A stretch of 64,000 nt of DNA from Pseudomonas sp. FP2335. GTDB lineage: Bacteria; Pseudomonadota; Gammaproteobacteria; Pseudomonadales; Pseudomonadaceae. How positions within the stretch are numbered: the first letter of the stretch is position 1; the number at the start of each line of letters is the position of its first letter. Of this stretch, positions 9,221-17,699 are shown in pieces. The position numbers and the translations under genes were made by a program. The stretch is from assembly GCF_030687535.1 (NCBI RefSeq), contig NZ_CP117437.1, positions 5,639,501 to 5,703,500 on the forward strand, written 5' to 3'. The notes under the pieces were generated by a model. That model was not told the origin of the DNA. It did no database searches and saw only the letters and a program-made list of their open reading frames with translations.

Positions 9221-10576
9221 ATGAATGCTCTAGCCCGCCGCGCCGCAGGCCTGCTGCTCAGCACAGTTTGTCTGCCCCTTTCAGCCTTGGCTGCCGACCC
9301 ACAACCCACCCACGAATTCACCCTGGATAACGGCCTCAAAGTCGTCGTGCGCGAAGACCATCGTGCGCCAGTGGTGGTGTCCCAGGTCTGGTACAAGGTG
9401 GGCTCGAGCTACGAAACCCCGGGCCAGACCGGTTTGTCCCATGCCTTGGAACACATGATGTTCAAGGGCAGCGCCAAGGTCGGCCCCGGCGAAGCCTCGC
9501 TGATCCTGCGTGACCTGGGCGCCGAAGAGAACGCCTTTACCAGCGACGACTACACCGCCTACTACCAGGTACTGGCCCGTGACCGCCTGGGCGTCGCCTT
9601 CGAACTGGAAGCCGACCGCATGGCCAGCCTGCGCCTGCCGGCCGACGAGTTCAGCCGCGAGATCGAGGTCATCAAGGAAGAACGCCGCCTGCGCACCGAC
9701 GACAACCCGATGTCCAAGGCCTACGAACGCTTCAAGGCCATGGCCTTCCCGGCCAGCGGCTATCACACGCCGACCATCGGCTGGATGGCTGACCTGGACC
9801 GCATGAAGGTCGAAGAACTGCGCCACTGGTATCAGGCCTGGTACGTGCCGAACAACGCCACCCTGGTGGTGGTCGGCGATGTGACCCCGGACGAGGTCAA
9901 GACCCTTGCCCAGCGCTACTTCGGCCCTATCCCCAAGCGTGACGTGCCACCGGCCAAGGTGCCGATGGAACTGGCCGAGCCCGGCGAGCGCCTGCTGACC
10001 ATGAAAGTGCAGACCCAACTGCCCAGCGTGATCCTCGGCTTCAACGTGCCGGGCCTGGCCACCGCCGAAGACAAACGCTCGGTCCAGGCCCTGCGCCTGA
10101 TCTCGGCGCTGCTGGACGGCGGCTACAGCGCACGCATCTCCGAACAGCTGGAGCGTGGTGAAGAGCTGGTCTCCGCCGCCTCCACCAACTACGACGCCTA
10201 CACCCGTGGCGACAGCCTGTTCACCCTCTCGGCCACGCCGAACCAGCAGAAGAAAAAGACCATTGCCCAAGCCGAAGCCGGCCTGTGGCGCCTGCTGGAT
10301 GAACTCAAGGCCAAGCCGCCAACCGCCGCAGAACTGGAACGCATCCGCGCCCAGGTCATCGCCGGGCTGGTCTACCAGCGTGACTCCATCACCAGCCAGG
10401 CCACGGCCATCGGCTCGCTGGAAACCGTCGGCCTGTCCTGGAAGCTGATGGACACCGAGCTTGCCGAACTGCAAAGCGTGACCCCGCAAGACATCCAGAA
10501 AGCCGCCCGCACCTACTTCACCCGCGAACGTCTCAGCGTCGCCCACGTACTGCCTGAGGAGACCGCTCATGAGTGA
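9221..10576 (+). CDS. Periplasmic M16 zinc metallopeptidase, catalytic subunit
   Basis: A 451-residue pitrilysin-family (M16B) peptidase with an N-terminal signal peptide (hydrophobic stretch about residues 8-24, cleavage near ALA-AD). The zinc and catalytic motif HxxEH is intact (H74, E77, H78 in LSHALEHMMFKG), and the distal glutamate is supplied by VIKEERR near residue 154. The C-terminal M16 domain follows (SVILGFNVPG, RISEQLERGEELV). The next gene, a paralogue lacking the metal motif, overlaps its end by 8 bp. By analogy with two-chain M16 enzymes, such as mitochondrial processing peptidase and the bacterial PqqF-like pairs, the two probably form a heterodimer. The substrate is unknown. 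Confidence 0.9.
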   Translation: MNALARRAAGLLLSTVCLPLSALAADPQPTHEFTLDNGLKVVVREDHRAPVVVSQVWYKVGSSYETPGQTGLSHALEHMMFKGSAKVGPGEASLILRDLGAEENAFTSDDYTAYYQVLARDRLGVAFELEADRMASLRLPADEFSREIEVIKEERRLRTDDNPMSKAYERFKAMAFPASGYHTPTIGWMADLDRMKVEELRHWYQAWYVPNNATLVVVGDVTPDEVKTLAQRYFGPIPKRDVPPAKVPMELAEPGERLLTMKVQTQLPSVILGFNVPGLATAEDKRSVQALRLISALLDGGYSARISEQLERGEELVSAASTNYDAYTRGDSLFTLSATPNQQKKKTIAQAEAGLWRLLDELKAKPPTAAELERIRAQVIAGLVYQRDSITSQATAIGSLETVGLSWKLMDTELAELQSVTPQDIQKAARTYFTRERLSVAHVLPEETAHE

Positions 10577-12059
10577 TCGCAAAAGCAGCCGCCTGATCCT
10601 GCCCGGCCTGATCGCCGTCACCCTGGTCGCCGCCGGCGCCGTGTATTTCCTGCGCCCGAGCGAATCCATCGCCAGCCCGGCACTGGAAAAAGCCCAATCG
10701 GCCAACAAGCTGCAATCCCTTGCGGAGCTGGACGGCAAGGCGCCGACCAACCGCAAGCTCGACGTACAAACCTGGACCACCGCCGAGGGCGCCAAAGTAC
10801 TGTTCGTCGAAGCCCATGAACTGCCGATGTTCGACATGCGCATCCTGTTCGCCGCCGGCAGCAGTCAGGACGGCAACGTGCCGGGCCTGGCGTTGATGAC
10901 CAACGCCATGCTCAACGAAGGCGTGCCGGGCAAGGATGTCAGCCAGATTGCCCGCGACTTTGAAGGCCTGGGCGCAGACTTCGGCAATGGCGCCTTCCGC
11001 GACATGGCGCTGGTGTCGCTGCGCAGCCTGAGCGCCAGCGACAAGCGCGACGCCGCGCTGTCGCTGTTTGACGAGGTGATCGGCAAGCCGACGTTCCCGG
11101 CCGACTCCCTGGCCCGGATCAAGAACCAGATCCTCGCGGGCTTCGAATACCAGAAGCAAAACCCGGCCAAGCTGGCCAGCCTTGAGCTGTTCAAGCGTCT
11201 TTATGGCGACCACCCTTACGCACACCCGAGCGAAGGCACTCCCGAGAGCGTTCCGAAGATCAGCCTGGCGCAGTTGCAGGCGTTCCACGCCAAGGCATAC
11301 GCAGCGGGTAACGCCGTGATTGCAGTCGTAGGCGACCTCACCCGCGCCGAAGCCGAAGCCATGACCGCCAAGGTGTCCGCATCGCTGCCCAAAGGCCCGG
11401 CACTGGCGAAGATCGCCCAGCCGAGCGAACCTAAAGCCGGCCTGAGCCATATCGAGTTTCCGTCCAAGCAGACACACCTGTTGTTCGCCCAGCTCGGCAT
11501 CGATCGCACCGACCCGGACTACGCAGCCTTGTCCCTGGGCAACCAGATCCTCGGCGGCGGCGGTTTCGGCACGCGCCTGATGAGCGAAGTGCGCGAAAAA
11601 CGCGGCCTGACCTACGGCGTCTACTCCGGCTTCTCCCCGATGCAGGCGCGCGGCCCGTTCATGATCAACCTGCAGACCCGAGCCGAAATGAGCGGCGGCA
11701 CCCTGCGCCTGGTCGAGGATGTTGTCGCCGACTACCTCAAGACCGGCCCGACACAAAAGGAACTGGATGACGCCAAGCGCGAACTGGCCGGCAGTTTCCC
11801 TCTGTCTACCGCGAGCAACGCCGATATCGTCGGGCAGCTGGGTGCGATGGGTTTCTACAACCTGCCGCTGAGCTATCTGGAAGATTTCATGAAACAATCC
11901 CAGGCCCTGACCGTAGAGCAGGTCAAGGCTGCAATGAACAAACACTTGAGCGCCGACAAGATGGTCATCGTGACCGCCGGCCCGACGACTGCGCAAAAGC
12001 CACTACCGCCCCCCACTGATAAACCCGCCGAGCAGCCGCTCGGGGTTCCGGAGCATTAA
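10569..12059 (+). CDS. M16 peptidase-like protein without HxxEH (non-catalytic partner)
   Basis: A 496-residue M16 family protein with an N-terminal hydrophobic anchor (about residues 9-26, possibly an uncleaved signal). At the place where the zinc motif should lie, the sequence reads VPGLALMTNAMLNEG, so both histidines and the glutamate are missing. The rest of the fold is preserved (LGNQILGGGGFGTRLMSEVREKRGLTYGVYSG is the family's substrate-grip region, at about residues 318-349). It overlaps the catalytic M16 gene by 8 bp, and its stop overlaps the rsmD start by one base, so all three are probably co-translated. It most likely stabilises or gates the active subunit. Confidence 0.88.
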   Translation: MSDRKSSRLILPGLIAVTLVAAGAVYFLRPSESIASPALEKAQSANKLQSLAELDGKAPTNRKLDVQTWTTAEGAKVLFVEAHELPMFDMRILFAAGSSQDGNVPGLALMTNAMLNEGVPGKDVSQIARDFEGLGADFGNGAFRDMALVSLRSLSASDKRDAALSLFDEVIGKPTFPADSLARIKNQILAGFEYQKQNPAKLASLELFKRLYGDHPYAHPSEGTPESVPKISLAQLQAFHAKAYAAGNAVIAVVGDLTRAEAEAMTAKVSASLPKGPALAKIAQPSEPKAGLSHIEFPSKQTHLLFAQLGIDRTDPDYAALSLGNQILGGGGFGTRLMSEVREKRGLTYGVYSGFSPMQARGPFMINLQTRAEMSGGTLRLVEDVVADYLKTGPTQKELDDAKRELAGSFPLSTASNADIVGQLGAMGFYNLPLSYLEDFMKQSQALTVEQVKAAMNKHLSADKMVIVTAGPTTAQKPLPPPTDKPAEQPLGVPEH

Positions 12060-12676
12060 TGGCCAGTTCATCTCGCCCGAAAAAACCTGTCCACAACGTC
12101 CACAACGGTGTGGGCCAACTGCGCATCATTGGCGGTGAATGGGGCAGCCGCAAGCTGAGCTTCCCCGATGTCGTGGGCCTGCGCCCAACGCCGGATCGCG
12201 TGCGTGAAACCCTGTTCAACTGGCTCGCGCCGTACATCGGCGGTGCCAAGGTACTGGACCCGTTCGCAGGCAGCGGTGCGCTGTTCCTGGAGGCGCTGTC
12301 CCGTGGCGCCGCCCAGGCCCAGGCGCTGGACGCGAGCAACGTGGCGGTCTCCAGCCTCAAGGAACACCTGGGCACCCTGCGCTGCACCAACGGCCAGGTG
12401 CAGACTGCCGATGCCCTGCGCTACCTGGAAACCCAACCAGCCAGCGAGTACGACGTGGTGTTCCTCGACCCGCCGTTCAACCAGAACCTGCTGCCGACCG
12501 TGTGCACACTGCTGGAAGAGCGCCAATGGCTGGCTCCCGATGCGTGGATCTACACTGAAAGCGAGACCGCACCTTCCACACTGGGTCTGCCGGGCGCCTG
12601 GCGCCTGCACCGGGAGCAGAAGTCCGGTCGGGTGTATTACGCGTTGTGGCACCGCCTGGTCGAAAGCGCCGCCTAG
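12059..12676 (+). CDS. rsmD: 16S rRNA (guanine966-N2)-methyltransferase RsmD
   Basis: SAM-dependent methylation of G966 in 16S rRNA. The 205-residue protein has the RsmD opening LRIIGGEWGSRKLSFP, LRPTPDRVRETLFNWL, the SAM site VLDPFAGSGALFLEAL and the catalytic NPPY-like motif in its family form DPPF (VVFLDPPFNQN). The start codon shares one base with the stop of the upstream M16 gene. A type 2 REPIN follows. Confidence 0.95.
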   Translation: MASSSRPKKPVHNVHNGVGQLRIIGGEWGSRKLSFPDVVGLRPTPDRVRETLFNWLAPYIGGAKVLDPFAGSGALFLEALSRGAAQAQALDASNVAVSSLKEHLGTLRCTNGQVQTADALRYLETQPASEYDVVFLDPPFNQNLLPTVCTLLEERQWLAPDAWIYTESETAPSTLGLPGAWRLHREQKSGRVYYALWHRLVESAA

Positions 12677-12685
12677 CAGGACTCT

Positions 12686-12774
12686 GTAGTGAGCGGGCTT
12701 GCCCGCGCTGCGATCAACCAGGCGCCTCAAGCTAACCTGACACACCGCCGGCGCGGGGCGAGCCCGCTCACCAC
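12686..12774. repeat. REPIN (type 2, GTAGTGAGCGGGCTTGCCC)
   Basis: Arms begin GTAGTGAGCGGGCTTGCCCG and end in the inverse complement near 12774, around a loop containing CAGGCGCCTCAAGCTAACC. The same element, including its loop, occurs in the opposite orientation at 19893-19980, so this family is distinct from the type 1 copies. It lies between rsmD and the hydrolase gene. Confidence 0.88.
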
Positions 12775-12803
12775 CATTGAGTTCGCCTGCTACCGAGATT
12801 CTC

Positions 12804-13799
12804 ATGACTCCCTCTTCAGACCGGTTCAAACCCGCCTTCGGCCTCGGCAACCCCCACCTGCAAACGCTGTGGGGGCCGCTGTGGCGCCCCACTACCCATC
12901 TCGAACGCCAACGCGAACGCCTGTGGCTGGACGATGGTGACTTCCTCGACCTCGACTGGCACGGCCCCCACGACGCCCAAGCGCCGCTGGTGCTGGTGCT
13001 GCACGGGCTGACCGGTTCATCCAACTCGCCCTACGTCGCCGGCCTGCAAAAAGCCCTCGCCAGCCAAGGCTGGGCCAGCGCAGCGCTGAACTGGCGTGGC
13101 TGTTCGGGAGAGCCCAATCTACTGGCGCGCAGCTATCACTCAGGCGCCAGCGAAGACCTGGCCGCCGCAATTGCCCACCTGCGTGCCAAGCGACCGTTGG
13201 CGCCGCTGTATGCGGTGGGGTATTCGCTGGGTGGCAACGTGCTGCTCAAGCACCTCGGTGAAACCGGCGGCGCCTGCGGGCTGCAAGGCGCGGCGGCGGT
13301 GTCGGTGCCCTTTCGCCTGGATCAATGCGCCGACCGCATCGGGCTGGGGTTTTCGCGGGTGTACCAGAAGCACTTCATGCGCGAGATGCTCGCGTATATC
13401 CGCGTCAAGCAGAGCCGCTTCCTACAGGACGGCCGCGCGGACGGGCTGAAGACCCTGGAGGCCTTGGGCTCGCTGGAGAAGATGCGCACGTTCTGGGATT
13501 TCGACGGGCGGGTGACTGCGCCACTGCATGGCTTCCTCAGTGCCGAGGACTATTACCGACGAGCGTCGAGTCGCTACTACTTGGGGGAAATCCGCACGCC
13601 GACGCTGATTATCCAGGCGGTGGATGATCCGTTCGTGTTTGCCCACAGCTTGCCTGAGGCCGCTGAGTTGTCGGATTGCACGGAGTTCGAATTGACCGCC
13701 AAAGGTGGGCATGTCGGATTTGTCGACGGCTCACTCAAGCACCCGAGCTACTACCTCGAACGCCGCATCCCACAATGGCTACTGACACAACATCGGTAA
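12804..13799 (+). CDS. YheT-family alpha/beta hydrolase
   Basis: A 331-residue hydrolase of the YheT / ABHD1-3 type, predicted to be a cytoplasmic esterase or lipase-like enzyme of unknown substrate. It opens with the family sequence GNPHLQTLWGPLWRP. The oxyanion region is LVLHGLTGSSNSPY, the nucleophile is the Ser of GYSLGGNVLLK, the acid is in AVDDPFVF, and the base is the His of KGGHVGFVDG. The ATG at 12804 gives the normal start; a TTG further upstream is open but lies against the REPIN. Confidence 0.87.
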   Translation: MTPSSDRFKPAFGLGNPHLQTLWGPLWRPTTHLERQRERLWLDDGDFLDLDWHGPHDAQAPLVLVLHGLTGSSNSPYVAGLQKALASQGWASAALNWRGCSGEPNLLARSYHSGASEDLAAAIAHLRAKRPLAPLYAVGYSLGGNVLLKHLGETGGACGLQGAAAVSVPFRLDQCADRIGLGFSRVYQKHFMREMLAYIRVKQSRFLQDGRADGLKTLEALGSLEKMRTFWDFDGRVTAPLHGFLSAEDYYRRASSRYYLGEIRTPTLIIQAVDDPFVFAHSLPEAAELSDCTEFELTAKGGHVGFVDGSLKHPSYYLERRIPQWLLTQHR

Positions 13800-13801
13800 A
13801 A

Positions 13802-13818
13802 ATGTGGGAGCGGGCTTA
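13802..13818. repeat. Truncated single REP (type 1)
   Basis: AATGTGGGAGCGGGCTT appears once with no inverted partner before the sulfurtransferase stop. It looks like a decayed half of a type 1 REPIN. Confidence 0.7.
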
Positions 13819-13831
13819 CATCCCGGATAGC

Positions 13832-14686
13832 TCAATCGCCGGTTGCAATAGCCCGCGCCGGATCAGTAATCCACTCACTCCAAGACCCCGCATACAACTT
13901 ACCCAATGGGTACCCCGCCAGGCTCAGGGCGAACAGGTTATGACACGCCGTCACCCCCGAACCGCAATAGGCCACCAACTCGTCCGGTGAGCGGCCTTGC
14001 AACTGCTCAGCAAACCGTTGCTTGAGCTGCTCAACCGGCAGGAAACGCCCATCGCTGCCCAGGTTTTCACTGAACGCCGCGCACTGCGCCCCCGGAATAT
14101 GCCCGGCAACCGGGTCGATCGGCTCAACCTCACCACGAAACCGCGCCTGTGCGCGGGCATCGATCAGGGTCAAACCTGGCTGGCCCAAGCGTTTTTGCAA
14201 GTGCTCGGCATCCAGCAGCAAACCGTAGTCCGGCGTGCCGACAAAGGTGCCAGACGCAACCAGCGGCGCATCCAGGCTCAACGGGAAACCGGCGGCATGC
14301 CAGGCCTTGAGGCCACCATCGAGGATAAACACACCATCGCGCTTGCCCAACCAGGCCAGCAACCACCACGCCCGGGCGGCGTATGCGCCGGGGCCGTCGT
14401 CATACAGCACCACGTCGGTGTCGGCATTGATGCCCCACACCTGCAGTTGTTGAAGCAGAACGTCCGCCGCCGGCAGTGGATGACGGCCGGTCACACCTTT
14501 AATCACCGGGCCACTGAGGTGGCGCTCTAGGTCAGCGTACTGCGCGCCCTCGATATGCCCCTCGGCGTAGCTGCAACGCCCGTAATCCGGGTCTTCGAGA
14601 GCAAAACGGCAATCCAGGATCACCAGCCCGGGCGACTTCTGGCGCTCGGCCAATTGGGAGGGACTGATCAGTTGGGCAAGCGGCAT
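13832..14686 (-). CDS. Sulfurtransferase (rhodanese / 3-mercaptopyruvate type)
   Basis: A 284-residue protein with two rhodanese domains, about residues 7-130 and 150-280. The active cysteine lies in the C-terminal domain within AYCGSGVTACHN; the CGSGV(T/S) loop is typical of 3-mercaptopyruvate sulfurtransferases (SseA), whereas thiosulfate sulfurtransferases usually have CRxGx[RT]. The N-terminal domain has LVILDCRFALEDPDYG. It converts 3-mercaptopyruvate, or a similar donor, plus a thiol acceptor. It is convergent with the upstream hydrolase; a truncated REP (13802-13818) lies between them. Confidence 0.85.
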   Translation of the reverse strand: MPLAQLISPSQLAERQKSPGLVILDCRFALEDPDYGRCSYAEGHIEGAQYADLERHLSGPVIKGVTGRHPLPAADVLLQQLQVWGINADTDVVLYDDGPGAYAARAWWLLAWLGKRDGVFILDGGLKAWHAAGFPLSLDAPLVASGTFVGTPDYGLLLDAEHLQKRLGQPGLTLIDARAQARFRGEVEPIDPVAGHIPGAQCAAFSENLGSDGRFLPVEQLKQRFAEQLQGRSPDELVAYCGSGVTACHNLFALSLAGYPLGKLYAGSWSEWITDPARAIATGD

Positions 14687-14719
14687 GACGGACTCCTGTA
14701 AACAGATTCGGGAAAGGTC

Positions 14720-15391
14720 CTACTTCACTTCTTCCAGTGCCTGATTCAACGGCACGTAAAACTCTTTGAACAACGCATCCACCGCATCCTTGGCTTGGGG
14801 TGTGACAAACCCCGCCTCCAGCACCAGCACTTGATACACCCCGCGCTTGATCGCCTCGGCGCTCAAATGGGCGGAGTTTTCATTGGTGGTGCACAGGAAA
14901 CGCACCCACGAGGTAAGGATAATCCACGCATTGAGGGTCAGGGCTTCGGTTTGGATCGGGTCCATATTGAGGATGCCGGCATCGACAAACCCCCGGTAGA
15001 TGGCGTTGCCCTGGGTCAGGCAGCGCTGGGAAAACCGCCGATAGCCAGTGGCCAGTTCCGGGTCGCTTTCCAGCAAATGTTCAAGGTCGCGGTGCAGGAA
15101 ACGATAGCGCCACATGCCGGCCAGCAGGGCCTGCAAGTAGAAGCGCTTGTCTTCAACGGTGGCGGCGCGCCCCTGGGGCGGGCGCAGAAAACTGTCTACC
15201 AGGGCTTCGTATTCACGGAACAGCACGGCGATGATCGCCTGCTTGTTGGGGAAGTGGTAGTACAGGTTGCCCGGCGAAATTTCCATGTGGGCGGCGATGT
15301 GGTTGGTGCTGATACTGCGCTCGCCCTGCTGGTTAAAAAGCTCCAGGCTGGTTTGCACAATGCGCTCGCTGGTCTTTACTCGTGGTGCCAT
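14720..15391 (-). CDS. laoR: TetR-family regulator, LaoR-like
   Basis: A 223-residue TetR repressor. The N-terminal helix-turn-helix is ISTNHIAAHMEISPGNLYYHFPNK (read at about residues 28-51), followed by a variable ligand-binding domain with a TetR_C-like run (GMWRYRFLHRDLEHLLESDPEL). It is divergent from the aldehyde dehydrogenase gene, with a 147-bp gap that holds a perfect inverted repeat at 15483-15502. The order TetR / aldehyde dehydrogenase / small Tat protein / GMC oxidoreductase matches the LaoR-LaoC-LaoB-LaoA locus of P. aeruginosa (PA0367-PA0364), where LaoR represses long-chain alcohol oxidation. The symbol rests on this synteny. Confidence 0.82.
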   Translation of the reverse strand: MAPRVKTSERIVQTSLELFNQQGERSISTNHIAAHMEISPGNLYYHFPNKQAIIAVLFREYEALVDSFLRPPQGRAATVEDKRFYLQALLAGMWRYRFLHRDLEHLLESDPELATGYRRFSQRCLTQGNAIYRGFVDAGILNMDPIQTEALTLNAWIILTSWVRFLCTTNENSAHLSAEAIKRGVYQVLVLEAGFVTPQAKDAVDALFKEFYVPLNQALEEVK

Positions 15392-15475
15392 AGGGGAATC
15401 AGCTTCTATACACGTGATGGGGCATCTTACGGCCTATCCCGGCCAGGATAAATCTGCATGTTGCTGCAATGTTAT

Positions 15476-15504
15476 TTGACAATTTAGAGCAATGACTCTA
15501 AAAA
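15476..15504 (+). promoter_or_regulatory. laoC promoter with overlapping TetR operator
   Basis: TTGACA (15476-15481), a 17-bp spacer and TAAAAA (15499-15504) form a sigma-70-like promoter reading toward laoC. A perfect inverted repeat, TTTAGAG-N6-CTCTAAA (15483-15502), covers the spacer and -10. That placement suits a TetR-type repressor that blocks polymerase binding. Confidence 0.68.
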
Positions 15505-15538
15505 TCCAGGCAGACCTATAACAATCGGGAACTGCGCC

Positions 15539-16966
15539 ATGTCTGCCAACGTTGCCTACCTGCAAGATTCCCAGGCGCTGGACCAACTCCAGGACCTGTT
15601 CAACGCCCAACAGCGCGCCTATGCCGCCAACCCGATGCCGCCGGCGGCGCAACGCCAGCAGTGGCTCAAGGCCTTGCGCGACGTGCTCAGCGACGAACGC
15701 CAGGCGTTGATCAACGCGATCAGCCAGGACTTCAGCCACCGCAGCGCCGACGAAACCCTGTTCGCCGAACTGATGCCCAGCCTGCATGGCATTCACTACG
15801 CCAGCAAACACCTCAAGGGCTGGATGAAGCCTTCGCGCCGCGCCGTAGGCCTGGCCTTCCAGCCCGCGTCAGCCAAAGTCATCTATCAACCGCTGGGCGT
15901 GGTCGGGGTGATCGTGCCTTGGAATTACCCGTTGTACCTGGCCATCGGCCCGCTGGTCGGTGCATTGGCCGCCGGTAACCGGGTGATGCTCAAGCTCAGC
16001 GAATCCACCCCGGCCACCGGCGAACTGCTCAAGACGCTGCTGGCGAAGATCTTTCCCGAGGACCTGGTGTGCGTGGTGCTGGGCGAGGCAGAGGTGGGCA
16101 TGGCGTTTTCCAGGCTGCGTTTCGACCACCTGCTGTTCACCGGCGCCACTAGCATCGGCAAACACGTGATGCGCGCGGCGGCCGAGCACCTCACGCCGGT
16201 CACCCTGGAGCTGGGCGGCAAGTCGCCGGCCATCGTGTCCGCCGATGTTCCGCTCAAGGACGCCGCCGAACGCATCGCCTTCGGCAAAGCCTTGAACGCC
16301 GGGCAGACCTGCGTGGCGCCGGACTACGTGCTGGTCCCGGAAGATCGTGTGGAAGGGTTCGTCGAGGCCTACACCCAAGCCATTCGCGGGTTTTATCCGA
16401 CCCTGGCAGACAACCCGGACTACACCGCCATCATCAACGAACGGCAATTGGCGCGGCTCAATGCCTACACCAAGGACGCCACCGACAAAGGCGCCACCCT
16501 GATCCCGCTGTATGAGCAAGGCCAGGCACGGCGCATGGCCCACAGCCTGCTGCTGAATGTCAGCGACGACATGACGGTGATGCAGGACGAGATCTTCGGC
16601 CCGCTGCTGCCCATCGTGCCCTATCGCGGCCTCGACCAGGCCTTCGCCTACATCAACCAGCGCCCTCGCCCGCTGGCCCTGTATTACTTCGGCTACAACA
16701 AGCGCGAACAGGAGCGTGTGCTGCACGAGACCCATTCCGGCGGCGTGTGCCTGAACGACACCCTGCTGCACGTGGCCCAGGACGACATGCCATTTGGCGG
16801 CATCGGCCCCTCGGGCATGGGCCACTACCACGGTCACGAAGGCTTTCTCACCTTCAGCAAGGCCAAGGGCGTGCTGGTGAAACAGCGCCTGAACGCCGCG
16901 AAATTGATCTACCCGCCGTACGGAAAATCCATCCAGAAGTTGATCCAGAAGCTGTTTATCCGCTGA
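15539..16966 (+). CDS. laoC: Aldehyde dehydrogenase, LaoC / coniferyl-aldehyde-dehydrogenase type
   Basis: A 475-residue NAD(P)-dependent aldehyde dehydrogenase. Seen are the cofactor region (VVGVIVPWNYPLYLAIGPL, read at about residues 121-139), FTGATSIGKHVMRAA, the general base Glu in VTLELGGKSP and the catalytic Cys in NAGQTCVAPDYVL. Length and sequence fit the group often annotated as coniferyl aldehyde dehydrogenase. In the lao locus of P. aeruginosa the equivalent protein oxidises long-chain aldehydes to fatty acids after the alcohol is oxidised by LaoA. It is the first gene after the operator-containing gap; laoB starts 28 bp downstream. Confidence 0.88.
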   Translation: MSANVAYLQDSQALDQLQDLFNAQQRAYAANPMPPAAQRQQWLKALRDVLSDERQALINAISQDFSHRSADETLFAELMPSLHGIHYASKHLKGWMKPSRRAVGLAFQPASAKVIYQPLGVVGVIVPWNYPLYLAIGPLVGALAAGNRVMLKLSESTPATGELLKTLLAKIFPEDLVCVVLGEAEVGMAFSRLRFDHLLFTGATSIGKHVMRAAAEHLTPVTLELGGKSPAIVSADVPLKDAAERIAFGKALNAGQTCVAPDYVLVPEDRVEGFVEAYTQAIRGFYPTLADNPDYTAIINERQLARLNAYTKDATDKGATLIPLYEQGQARRMAHSLLLNVSDDMTVMQDEIFGPLLPIVPYRGLDQAFAYINQRPRPLALYYFGYNKREQERVLHETHSGGVCLNDTLLHVAQDDMPFGGIGPSGMGHYHGHEGFLTFSKAKGVLVKQRLNAAKLIYPPYGKSIQKLIQKLFIR

Positions 16967-16994
16967 TCACGCCACTCTCGGGATAACAATAACA

Positions 16995-17540
16995 ATGAAC
17001 CCCAGCCTGACTGAAACACCCGCGCTGTCACGGCGCGGCGTCTTGAAAATCGGCCTGTGCGCCAGCGCCTTCCTGGCCACCGCCGGGCTTGGCGCCAGCC
17101 TCAGCGGCTGCTCCAGCAGCACGCCGGCCAGCGGTTTTGTGATGTTGCGCAGCAGTGATTTGCCGTTCCTGCGCGCCGTCATCCCGGTACTGCTTGAAGG
17201 TGTGGCCAGCGCCCAGGAAGTTGCCAGCACAATGGAAGACACGCTGAAAAAGCTCGACTTCAGCCTGCAACGCCTGTCGCCGGAGATGTTCAAGCTCACC
17301 CAGCAACTGTTCGACGTGCTGGGCATGGGCATCACCCGCGGACCGTTGACCGGGATCTGGGGCAGTTGGGAAAACGCCAGCAGCGAGCAGATCCGCAACT
17401 TCCTGCACCGCTGGGAGAACAGTTACCTGAACCTGTTGCGCATGGGCCAGGGCTCGCTGCTCAAGCTGGTGATCATGGCGTGGTACTTCCAGCCGGCGTC
17501 GTGGGCCCACTGCGGCTATCCCGGCCCACCAAAGATCTAA
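16995..17540 (+). CDS. laoB: Small Tat-signal protein, LaoB-like
   Basis: A 181-residue protein with a twin-arginine signal (SRRGVLK at residues 12-18) followed by a hydrophobic stretch and a lipobox-like LSGC, so it could be an exported lipoprotein carried folded by the Tat system. It has no cofactor motif. It lies between the aldehyde dehydrogenase and the GMC oxidoreductase. Such small subunits often help export or anchor a GMC flavoprotein that lacks its own signal, as with subunit 3 of gluconate dehydrogenase; here that role is an inference. In P. aeruginosa the matching gene is laoB (PA0365). Confidence 0.82.
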   Translation: MNPSLTETPALSRRGVLKIGLCASAFLATAGLGASLSGCSSSTPASGFVMLRSSDLPFLRAVIPVLLEGVASAQEVASTMEDTLKKLDFSLQRLSPEMFKLTQQLFDVLGMGITRGPLTGIWGSWENASSEQIRNFLHRWENSYLNLLRMGQGSLLKLVIMAWYFQPASWAHCGYPGPPKI

Positions 17541-17558
17541 GCCTTGATAACCCAACCC

Positions 17559-17655
17559 AAAATGTGGGAGCGGGCTTGCTCGCGAAAGCGGTGTGTCAGC
17601 CAATACATTCTTCACTGATGTACCGCCTTCGCGAGCAAGCCCGCCCCCACATTTT
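17559..17655. repeat. REPIN (type 1) between laoB and laoA
   Basis: Arms AAAATGTGGGAGCGGGCTTG and its inverse complement, ending at 17655, surround a loop of about 30 bp. It lies inside the lao gene run, between laoB and laoA, so it may influence processing of the common transcript. Confidence 0.9.
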
Positions 17656-17699
17656 GATTGCAACTTCGTAGCGACCGACACCTATAACAACAAGAGTGC

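Noticed and set aside
9281..10843. Long minus-strand open frame (520 codons) over the M16 peptidase
   Set aside because: It lies antisense to a clear M16 gene with signal peptide and HxxEH; the translation is a low-complexity Gly/Val/His mix typical of high-GC antisense frames.
10533..11996. Minus-strand frame of 487 codons over the second M16 gene
   Set aside because: Antisense shadow of a conserved gene; no start signal or domain.
12689..12940. Small plus-strand frame beginning in a REPIN
   Set aside because: Starts in the palindrome and runs out of frame into the hydrolase gene.
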